Source: Rhodocollybia butyracea (taxonomy: Eukaryota; Basidiomycota; Agaricomycetes; Agaricales; Omphalotaceae). Taken from it: DNA of 64,000 nucleotides. Made by a program: the position numbers and the translations under genes. The stretch spans positions 25,754 through 89,753 of the forward strand of contig JADNRY010000252.1 of assembly GCA_015501585.1 (NCBI GenBank). The letters run 5' to 3'. Under the pieces are notes generated by a model. It worked only from the letters and a program-made list of their open reading frames with translations. It had not been told where the DNA came from and ran no database searches. Shown here piece after piece: positions 46,171-55,082 of this stretch; position 1 is the stretch's first letter; each line of letters begins with the position of its first letter.

Positions 46171-47407
46171 TTTGTGCTGTAACCGTATCTGTAATTTACT
46201 GCGAATTCGGTTACCTTGTATGGGAATTACTCTCCACGTGAGCGGCTTGGTGGCGGCGGACCGAGATCCCAGGCCCAGTGTCCAACCGTCCAACATGTCC
46301 GCTAGCTCAGTACTCAGTCGTCGTGTTCAGCGCCAGCTTTCAGGGATCTACGGCTCTTAAAGTTATTTGTGATCTTTCATCATCTTGCTTTTGAGGATTC
46401 TCAGCACTTTAGTCGCTTCCCATTGCATCGCTAAATCTTTTAGGAAAATATTCCAGACCATTCGCACCTACCGCACTACGAAACTTGCACCTTGACATGT
46501 TCCAACTCATAATGTGTCTGGAGAACAACTCGATTACAACCCATTTCCTTGCAGCTCCTTTTTGCGCAGATAGAGCAGCTCGAAATCAGATCTAGAGTTA
46601 TACTCTCCCATACCACAGTCTTGCTTCGGACGCGAGATCTCATGTCTGCCATGTACGAGCTCCTCGCGCGGTGTAGCATCTTGACCCAGCCTGTCTTGTT
46701 CTAGGTTCAAACGAATTCAAACATTCATCGATTCATCGTATTGCGCCAGCTCGTTAACGTGTTATTCCTATCCACTTTTTCAGGGCTTGTCTTCTCGGAT
46801 TCAATCAAGGATGCGGATGCTCTCATCTCCGAGTCCTTCTCTTTCAATGCGCCCGTTTTTTCTGATTCTGGAGAACTGGGATGTTGGGATTTTCACCGGG
46901 TTTGATACAGCTGAGCAACAGCTGAGGATTATTTACACAAATACACGAGAGGATCTCCTGACGAGGAGTTGTTTCGAATGTACTGCGTGTCTGTGCGTTT
47001 ACCGTGACCGATCTGACTTTTTCTTTCTTAGTACCTGGTTGGCGCTTAGCGCTTAGCGTTGGCCCCGAATTCTTCACCGAGCTCTTCACCCGACTCTCTC
47101 GCCTCACTCCATTCACATGTCTCATCCAGTTAAGCATTACGACTATCGTAATCTCCGGTTCAGACGACAATGTCGAAAACCACGCAAACGTCTCATATAT
47201 AGGCATTGCCGTCAACGCCGTGGTCCTCTTCCCAAAACCTATCATGCCCATGCTGACATTACGCCATCAGCTTCAGCTTTCGTCCCTTTCCAGAGTCCCC
47301 CTCATTCCGAACACATTCGTTCAGCTTGCTACCACCAATATCTGTCGGTACACTACACTACTCCCACTACCACTCTCCCATCCGTTACCGGTTTACCGGC
47401 CCCCAGC
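46171..47407. other. Spacer after B5 made of duplicated blocks
   Basis: It contains diverged copies of the family-B downstream blocks (GCGGCGGACCG.GATCC near 46250; CTTGACC-AGC-TGTCTTGTTC near 46680; CATCTGTGTCAT-like near 47110). No gene is supported. Confidence 0.5.
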
Positions 47408-47569
47408 ATGCACAACACTCTTCCAAACCCGTTTCGGCCCCCTCTGTCGGTCGCTCTGCACGGGCTGCACAAGTCGCCAGAAAGCGTTCGCCCCGGGAAC
47501 GAATGGGTGCCGGATGCGTATGAGTATATGGCGAGCTGGAAGAAGTACGCGCCGGGCCGAGGGAGGTGA
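47408..47569 (+). CDS. Small open frame C2, copy of C1
   Basis: This is a 53-codon frame from the ATG in CCCCAGCATGCACAA, ending VPDAYEYMASWKKYAPGRGR. It parallels C1 at 43273-43437 in upstream sequence and C-terminal peptide. In the middle the two agree only if the frame is shifted by one, so one of them carries an indel. Its status as a gene is uncertain. Confidence 0.28.
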   Translation: MHNTLPNPFRPPLSVALHGLHKSPESVRPGNEWVPDAYEYMASWKKYAPGRGR

Positions 47570-48382
47570 GGCTCGTGGATGCATCCAGGAAGTTGTGTGG
47601 CTGGGGCGGGGGCGATTGGTGTAGCAGGAATTGCAAGGGGAGTGCACGTGTGGTGGGATCGGAGCGATCGAGGGATGGGATGGTATGCATTTTACTAGCG
47701 ATGGATTACGAGTCTGTGGAAACGTAACTGCTTCTGTGTCCTACTACGGTTTAGGCGTTTAGACTGTCTCTATATATACTAATCTTTGCTACTTGCTATG
47801 ATTTCGAATTTTATTCACGTTGATTCTCGATCGACTGACCTTTCTCTACCTGTGTACCTCTTATATACCGAGCATGTTGCCATAGTACAATGGCTGTTCA
47901 GAGTAGAAATGAGATTATTGGCAAGGCACTGAATCTACGTTTGCTATGGTATCGGCACGAAGGCACTGATCTACACAGAAATTAAAGGACCACGAGCTCG
48001 CGAGGTAAATCCATTAATGCCACATCGGGCCTATTATCAGACTACTATTATACATATGCGTGGAACACATCCAAGTACCATACACCGGACAGGAACCAGA
48101 TATCTACAGGATATGACAAAACATGTGGGCAAAGCCCGACAGAGATATTCAACGGCGGTTTGAGCAATGCGTTTCCTGTCAGCCAGCGGTAATACGATCC
48201 AACAAGTTTCTCCTCAGAATTTTACAGGCGTCGACGATAACAGCCATCAAGATTCCTGAGAACCCCAAAAGGCCCCCTCCTGCAATGGGGTCAGTCGCAT
48301 AGAGTGAGAGGAAAGACCAAAAATTTCAAAGAGTTACCAAATCTAGAAGTAAAGATTTATTCCAAGTACAAGTATCGTATCG
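47570..48382. other. Intergenic DNA, no supported gene
   Basis: The last 170 bases (from CAGGCGTCGACGATA near 48229) are a diverged copy of about 49890-50090, the 3' flank of A5. Elsewhere nothing was recognised. Confidence 0.55.
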
Positions 48383-49427
48383 CTATTTCTCCTTTGGCTT
48401 CTCCTTTGGCTTCTTTCTTACCGGAAGTGTTAATAAATGCTCCCCGCCTCTCTTCCTTCCAGATTTAGGAGAGCACGGGGGTAGACACGCAGTACTAGCC
48501 GTACCCACAGCAGCACCCGTATCTTGAGAATCAGAGTAAGGCGAAGATTACGGGAGAGCAGGCTGCCTAGGCAGATCAGCAGCAGCTCTTTTGACAGCCT
48601 CAGGGGTCCCCTCCCACCCACTGATCACCTTCAAAAACTCCAAATAGGTTTCCTCCGCAGCTCCATCGCCTCTTTCTCTTTCTCACCGCCAGGGGTGTTA
48701 CCAAATAAAGGTGTATGCACCACGCGAACGAGCCCATCCTCGTCGACGGCGATGACCGCACCAAACAAAATATTGTGCGGATTCTGCCATTTCCTCGGTC
48801 TGACGACATATCCGTAGCTTGTCCTGCCGGCACAGAAGCTGCCGCCTTGGAGCTTGTAATAAAGCACTATGAAGGGGGAGGTGAGTCGCTCCACGGAGCC
48901 CCATCCACATGTATGGCCTCGAGATCCAGATTTGGATCTCCCATTTCCTTCCCCATGGATTTAACGGACTCCCTGATGCGGGTCTGCGCTGCGGGTGAGA
49001 CTGCTACTGATGTACCGTCACGCTTATCAACGGGTTGCGCTGTATACTTGGTCTCACCACGCTTATTGTTCTACTTCAGCCTGACTGAAGTAGGGTGGGA
49101 AATCGTAACATTCACCGACAAAGTGAAATCCCTTCTTTCATGGTTCGGTACCGGCAATACCTGGGTTTTAACTGGCCAATCCTTAAATGAAACATATCCT
49201 TTCCAGCTATTGATGAAGAAAGATTTTTCGCTGTCTACTTCAGTCAGGCTGAAGTAGAACAATAAGCGTGGTGTCTCGCGTCGCTCCTAGTTTTTGGGAT
49301 AGTCAATAAACTAGAATCGACGCATACGCATCATGTAAAGTCGTACCAGCGTTGGCATGGCACATGCAAGGGAAATGAGGAACGCAAGGAGGACGAAACC
49401 CAGCGAGTTCGGACGGGTGAAGAACAT
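48383..49427 (-). pseudogene. Family A pseudogene A4
   Basis: The signal-peptide exon is intact (49427-49347, 27 codons, ending SLACAMPTL), and the intron acceptor is at 49287. Exon 2 begins ERRE but is interrupted after about 9 bases by a 217-bp inverted-repeat element (49056-49272). Beyond it the family frame continues (VAVSPAAQTRIRESVKSMGKEMGD), then shifts near 48890 (LYYKLQGGSFCAGRTSYGYVV). It shifts again after KPIWSF and has an internal stop. The C-terminal end is Lys-rich (KKPKEKPKEK), as in A5. The promoter block is at 49511-49560 and the 3' motif at 48368-48385. Confidence 0.8.
49056..49272. mobile_element. Fold-back / MITE-like element, 217 bp
   Basis: Perfect 38-bp terminal inverted repeats occupy 49056-49093 (ACCACGCTTATTGTTCTAC...) and 49235-49272. 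The element is flanked by the 5-bp direct repeat GTCTC (49051-49055 and 49273-49277). The 141-bp interior is non-coding. It interrupts exon 2 of A4 close to the splice acceptor, where A5 and A7 are uninterrupted, so the insertion is clear. The family is unknown. Confidence 0.85.
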
Positions 49428-49989
49428 TGAGGAAGATAATCAGATACTTCTGTGTGAGACTGAGAGGAGCGTTGAAGTTGAGATGCTGGCCACAAAGCGG
49501 CGCGATACGACTGAACTGAGCCAGCAGTTGGGGAACAGTTTGCTCTTTCGTTTCATTTATATACTGGAGGCAGTGTACATATGCATATATGATGAGTTGA
49601 CATGGAAAGATTTACTGCTAATCTACGAAACACAAAGTCGAGCAAGTCCTGGACCTGCCCTGGACTATAAAAATGGAGGTTACAACCTCATTAGAGATAG
49701 AGTTCAGTACTTCCGCTGACCCTCCCCGTACTCACACTGGCCAGGGAGGTGCTGAAATTCAGAGACTGTAGCCTACGTCGGCGTCCACCACCATTCCGCC
49801 CACAGGAATATCATCTTCACTGTGGCAAATACATCAGCTGTGGCGGCGCGTCGTGACTCGTCGTTGGGCAGTAGATTCTGCAGTCAGGATTTTACAGGCG
49901 TCGACGATATCGATAAAGAGCCATCAAGATTCCTGAAATCCACAAAAGGCCACCTTCCGCAATGGATCAGTCGTGTAGAGTGAGAGGAA

Positions 49990-50042
49990 AGACCGTGACT
50001 ATAGGCGCATCCCACAGGAACAGTCTCGAACAGTCACGGTCT
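49990..50042. repeat. 11-bp perfect inverted repeat
   Basis: AGACCGTGACT (49990-50000) pairs with AGTCACGGTCT (50032-50042) around a 31-nt loop, just downstream of A5. The corresponding place in the related flank near 48316 lacks this segment, so it is either a small insertion or a local change. Confidence 0.55.
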
Positions 50043-50102
50043 GGCTATTCCGAAGGTTTGAAGATAACGATTTATTCCAAGTACAAGTATCGTATCGAGT
50101 CG

Positions 50103-50985
50103 CTACTCCTTCTTTAACTCCTTCTTTGGCTTCTTTGCAGGTCTGATCGGAAGCGCCCCAAATGCCTTGCTTTCCGTTGGATGCTCCCCCTGGGCCACAT
50201 GTTCCACTTCCTCGACTTCTAACGAATGCTCCCTCTCCCTCTTCCCTCCATGTTTAGGCCCAGTACTAACGGCACCCGTATCTTGTGAAGCGGGGTTCGG
50301 TGAAGCAGGCTCGGGTAAATTAGCAGCAGCTTTTCTGAAAGCCTCAGCCATCTCAAGAGTCATCTCCTTCCAACCACTTATCACCCTCAAAAACTTGGAG
50401 TCGGCTTCCTTCCAGAGTTCCAAGCTCTTCTTCTGCTCCTCGTCTCCAGGGTTCAAGGAATCAAATGAAGGTAGGTGGACCACGCGCAATCCATCCTTGT
50501 CGCTGACAACAACCCCACCAAGCAAAATACGAGGATTCTGACCCTTCGGGTTGACGAAATATCCATAGCCAGGATTGTCGGCACAGAAGTTGTCTTTTCC
50601 GGCTATTACCTTCCTTGAAAAAAATTCAAGTTCCATCTTTTCGAGCTTGAAATAATACAGTTTGTCGGGGGCGGGGGGTACATATTGGAATGTCCCGGGC
50701 GAGGGCACACGTAGCTCTCGAATCGGTTCTCCCATTTTCTCCAATATGGCATTAATGGAGTTCTTAACGTCTCTCTCCAGTCCCTCTGCGAGCCATACTA
50801 GTTGACCACGTTCACCGAGCATCGTCACTCTATAATCCTGTGAGCCGCGTCGCTCCTAGTTTTGGAAAAGTCAATAAACCAGAATCGACGCATCATGCAA
50901 GTCTTACCAGCGTTGGCATGGCACATGCAAGGGAAATGAGGAACGTGAGGAGGGCGAAGCCCAGCGAGTGACGTGTGAAGAACAT
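50103..50985 (-). CDS. Family A secreted protein A5 with basic C-terminal extension
   Basis: Exon 1 is 50985-50908 (26 codons, signal peptide MFFTRHSLGFALLTF...ACAMPTL). The 52-nt phase-0 intron is followed by exon 2 at 50855-50103, for 276 aa. It is the longest member. The core (INAILEKMGE, KLYYFKLEK, NPGYGYFVNP, RILLGGVVV) is followed by a tail absent from A1 and A2: Ala/Pro/Ser-rich, then KREREHSLEVEEVEH, ending RPAKKPKKELKKE. The basic stretches resemble nuclear-localisation signals, which is notable on a secreted protein. The promoter block is at 51071-51120. The stop codon overlaps the 3' motif (50083-50105). Confidence 0.82.
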
Positions 50986-51373
50986 TGAGGAAAGATAATC
51001 TGATACTTCTGTGTGAGACTGAGAGGAGCGTTGGGGATGAAATGCTGACGAAAAAGCGGCGCGATACAAGTGAACTGAACCAGCAGTTGGGGAACAGTTT
51101 GCTCTTTCGTTTCGTTTTATCCTTCGACACAATGGGTATATGTATATATGATGAGTTGATACGGAAAGATTTACTACTGCGTATTGCCAATTTACGAAAC
51201 ACCAAGTTGCAAGTACTGGACAGTACTGGACTATCCAAAATGGGGGTTAACCTCGTTAGAGATAGAGTCCTGCACTCCCCTGACTAACACTAGCCAGGGA
51301 GATGCTGAGATCCAGAGACTGTGTAGCTTTCGTCGGCGTCCACCACCATTCCGCCCACCAGGACATCTCCACA

Positions 51374-52111
51374 GGGCCCCGGAAACTCCCCTCAGACCTT
51401 GTCCGCCAAAAAATCCTGAAGTACGCTATGATTTTGGGCTCAAGTACGCTATTTCGGACAAGGATCGTCACGTGAATCTAAAAATTCGCTAAAAAATCCA
51501 AAAAAAAATCCCAAAAAAATCCTGGACCCTCCTACAGGCTTCGATGTATGCTATGATCTAAGCATGATTCTGAGTAACATTTCTGGCAAGTATTATAATT
51601 TTCAGCGCGGGTAAGGCCTTGAGAACCTTTTTTGCGCCCGGTTTTTGAATTTGAAACGTCCCACTGTGTCCCAGGACAGTCATTTAGATGCATATTATAC
51701 AACGCATCCTTCCTGAGGTGGTAGTACAAGATATTAGCGACACGCGCATGAGTATGAAGATGGTACTTGTGGCTTTCGCCGCAAGCTGGATATCGTCTAG
51801 CTCATCGGGAGAGAAGAACATAATCTAACAACAACAGGATAACGGAAAGGTAAATTTTTGTACGGCTTACACTTTTGTTGCACTCAGTTGTCAGGTACCG
51901 GTCAGCCCCCGGCTTTGGCATGCTTCTTTGGACTAGAAGTACTTCAAAAATTTCGGTTCGGCGCTGGCGCGCCGGCCTAAAGTACGCTATGTAGGACAGG
52001 GAAGCGGACCATTTGGCCTAAAATACGCTATAATAGGACAGGGATTTCATGAAATTTCCGGCCTAAAATACGCTATTCCGGACAAGGTCTAGGGGGAGTT
52101 TCCGGGGCCCT
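51374..52111. mobile_element. Non-autonomous DNA element, 738 bp, 8-bp target duplication
   Basis: Terminal inverted repeats of 33 bp (31 matching) begin AGGGCCCCGGAAACTCCCC at 51374 and end at 52111. The 8-bp duplication ATCTCCAC flanks it (51366-51373, 52112-52119). Upstream of A4 the same DNA is uninterrupted (ATCTTCACTGTGGCAAA at 49813-49829), giving an empty site. Near the ends the box AARTACGCTAT recurs five times, next to GGACAGGG or GGACAAGG. An 8-bp duplication and subterminal repeats suit the hAT superfamily, but no transposase is present. Confidence 0.8.
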
Positions 52112-52119
52112 ATCTCCAC

Positions 52120-53125
52120 TGTGGCAAAACATACATCAGCTGTGGCGGCGCAATATCCTACATCATCAGATGCCAGCAGATGCTGGCCACCCTGGATGTG
52201 CATGAGGAGAACTTAGAAGATACGGGTTCCGGAGGCTGTACATGGACAAACTGTGGTGCATTGTGTAACGTGTTGTCTTATGTTGCCCAAAATGGAACAA
52301 ACCCACCGTTACTTCGACGGCCGACGAAGTCAGAGATAAGTTTTCTTTTATCATTATTTGATTATTATTATTCTTTTATTCCGTGCGTACAAGGCAGAAG
52401 ACTCGCGAACCGGCACTCCGGGACACTCCATGGTTCTATGTAGACACTTTACAGCAAAGGCAGTCAGATAAGTATGGGGTAGTATTAGTTGTAACTTGTC
52501 AGGCTCAAAGCCATTCGGGTCGACAATATGTCTCTCCGGTCTCTCTCGATGGGATCACTTTCAGCAGTGGGGGATACTGATACCCCGCCCTCTCCAATAC
52601 ATGATATCGGCTTGTGAGGAATCCCCCGGGAGATGTGCCCGAATCACAGAAAATGCTTCTGGATTTTCTTACTATTCCAATCCTTATCTATTCTCAATTT
52701 CTAACAATTATCGGCTTGAACAGTGCAGGCACAATCCACTATATCTGTAATATGTATACGTAGTAGCATACACCTTCAAATATTTGGAAGACTTCAGCTT
52801 CAAGCTTCATGAGAAATAGTTTTAATTTCTTAAAGATGGGAAAGAAGACTTGGGCAGCATCCACGGAAGCTCTAGGTACGATGAGATGCTCCACGGTCAG
52901 AGAGCCTAGTGAGGGGCAGGAGTTCTAGCGTTCTAGCTTTGGTCTGGAACTTGGAAGATCTCTTGTGAGTGACTCTCACTCAAAAGCAGAGGTTCGATGT
53001 AGCGTATTGCTTGAGAAAGATATCATGAATTGGAACCTCTTTTCAGCTCTGAGCTTCATAATCACTTACTCGGGACATCTGGTTTTCAAAAGTTACCAAA
53101 TTTGGAAATAAAGATTTATTCGAAT
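52120..53125. other. Duplicated flank and unassigned DNA
   Basis: The stretch 52180-52420 is a diverged copy of 24600-24790. The rest (52430-53100) contains no supported gene. Confidence 0.5.
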
Positions 53126-53141
53126 TACAAGTATCGTATCG

Positions 53142-53420
53142 CTACGTATATATATACCCCGTCTTGTACTTCTTGTTTCTTATCGGAATTGCGAATGAAT
53201 GGTTTTCTTGGACCGAATGCTTCCTTCCTTTCTCTCTCTCCGCTTCTGACGGCTTCTCTTCTTTGTTCGCGTCCAGAAGAGCAAGTGCGGCATGGTTACT
53301 CGTGCCGGGAGAAGCAGAGTTAGGCAAAACAGCGGGAGCCTGAGGGTCCTTAGCTACGCCCTTCATTATCTCGACGTTCCGTATTGGCGTATATTGGTCA
53401 TCCGCGTGAGAGTACTTTGT
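53142..53420 (-). pseudogene. Family A remnant A6 (C-terminal tail)
   Basis: Part of a minus-strand frame (MKGVAKDPQAPAVLPNSASPGTSNHA ... IPIRNKKYKT) resembles the A5 tail (AFRKAAANLPEPASPNPASQDTGAV ... LPIRPAKKPKK). It is followed by the family-A 3' motif (53128-53144) next to AATAAA-like sequence. No signal peptide or core lies upstream; A7 follows instead. It is most likely the end of a deleted copy. Confidence 0.5.
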
Positions 53421-53575
53421 GTTTTCAAAGAGGTTTTTCTCCGTCTTCCCCTCCTCCTCAAAACTTGTCCGACGGAAAGCGCAATAAGGTTGGGATTTAT
53501 TTGAATTAAATAAAGTGATCGTGTCGCTACCGCACCAGTATCTCTTCCTTTCGTCCTTCTGTTCTTTCATCTGCT

Positions 53576-54246
53576 TTAACCAGGGAGGTGTATGTTATGC
53601 TTCCGCATGATCAGAACCCCCAGAGCGTTTCTGACAGTAATGCTAGCCTCAGTCTGGCGCTCCTTCATCGCCAACACCCATGGTTCTACCAGCAGAAATT
53701 CTGTCAAAAATGCAAGATATTCCCGGTCCAGGACACCCTGCGCTTTGGAATCGTGTAAGGGGTTATGAGCCTCTTCAACTACATGCCCGTCCTTGCCAGC
53801 GACAACTGAACCAAGCATGATGTAGTGTGAGGTGATGACATATGCATAGCATTCCCGGCCGTCCTCGTCGAAATCACAGAACTTGCCTCCAAAGAGCTTG
53901 TAATGAATCCTGATCGTGGGATCGAATTCCATCTCAGCGTCTGGAGTCTGACCTGCTGCTAAGACTATATTTTTCGGCCCCGGGTCTTTGATACTTGGCC
54001 CCATGGCATTAATGGATGCCTTAATGTGTTGCAGCGCTTCGGTTGCGACTTTTGATACTAGTTTACCGCGTTCATCGAACACCGTCACTGTATACTTGGT
54101 GGCATCGCGTCGCTCCTAGTTTTGGAATAGTCAATAAACCAGATTTGACGCATCATGGCAAGTCTTACCAGCGTTGGCATAGCACACGCAGGGGAAATGA
54201 GGAACGCGAGGAGGACAAAACACAGCGAGTGACGTGTGAAGAACAT
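53576..54246 (-). CDS. Family A small secreted protein A7
   Basis: Exon 1 is 54246-54169 (26 codons, MFFTRHSLCFVLLAF...ACAMPTL), with a 53-nt phase-0 intron and exon 2 at 54115-53576, for 205 aa. It has ERRDATKYTVTVFDERGKLV, EALQHIKASINAMG, KLFGGKFCDF..DGRECYAYVITS, YIMLGSVVAGKDG and LDREYLAFLTEF. It lacks the Lys-rich tail of A5 and ends like A1/A2. It appears intact. The promoter block is at 54321-54372. Its first exon and intron ends are nearly identical to those of A5. Confidence 0.83.
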
Positions 54247-54476
54247 CGAGGGAGATAATCAGATTATTTTTGTGTGAGAGCGTCGGAGATGAGATGCTGG
54301 CGAAAAAGCGGCGCGAGATGAGCGAACTGAACCAGCAGTTGGGGATTACTGTGCTCCTTCGTTTCATTTATATCCTGGAGGCAATGGACATATGCATCTA
54401 CAGTATAACAAGTTGACACGGAAAGATTTACTCCGATTATTGCCAATCTACGAAACACAGGCTCTTGAGTCCTGCG

Positions 54477-55040
54477 CTAGGAACAGGTCCTGGCAAATTG
54501 ATGCGTTATCGGCGTTGACGTTGACTCGTTTTCCAGCTTTTTGCCCTTGAGTTGGTTGACAAGCACCACTGCAATTTTCTTGAGAACATTTGCTTGAAGG
54601 TCAGATGGGTGATGGTTAGTGCTAGGTGAGGGCGAGTGATTAAAGAAATTTAACTATTTAGCCTTTACCTCACACGTTCGAATGAGAGGATTCACCATTG
54701 TAACGGCAATACCCATTGGTACAGATATCTGCTCTGCCACCGCTTCCGGAGCTTCAAAAAGCGTATGTCTCGTCTTACGAGGTTGTTCACCACCCAGAAT
54801 GTCGTCATCTGAGAAACATAATCAAACGAAAAAGACATTGGTAAGATTATCAGGATAGCAACCACATCGCCTCTTTGATTCTAAAGCCTTCGAAAGGAGA
54901 TACTTTCTGGGCCGAAAGCATGCTATCGTCCGGCACAGAATGAGGAAAACACTCGGGTTTGCTGCGCTGTTTGAGATGTTCGAAATCAAGGCGGAGAACG
55001 GCGACAAACCGCGGTTAATCAAATAAAAACGTTTCATCAT
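54477..55040 (-). CDS. Putative small gene, three exons, unknown
   Basis: A frame-consistent reading is possible. The ATG is at 55040 (MMKRFYLINRG). A donor GTGGTT near 54870 splices to ..TTTCTCAG|ATGACGAC (about 54810), giving DDILGGEQPRKTRHTLFEAPEAVAEQ. A donor GTGAGG near 54678 splices to ..CTTCAAG|CAAATG (about 54596), ending ITHQFARTCS at a TAG at 54477-54479. The second and third exons read as real protein; the first exon and its donor are weak. No domain was recognised. It lies just downstream of the carboxypeptidase on the same strand. Confidence 0.35.
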
Positions 55041-55082
55041 TTATCGCAACATAGATCGTCTTTACATTTTCATCCAAGATTT

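Noticed and set aside
53142..53570. Calling the 142-codon minus-strand frame an intact gene
   Set aside because: Only its C-terminal part resembles A5; the start lies in the 3' flank of A7 and there is no signal peptide.
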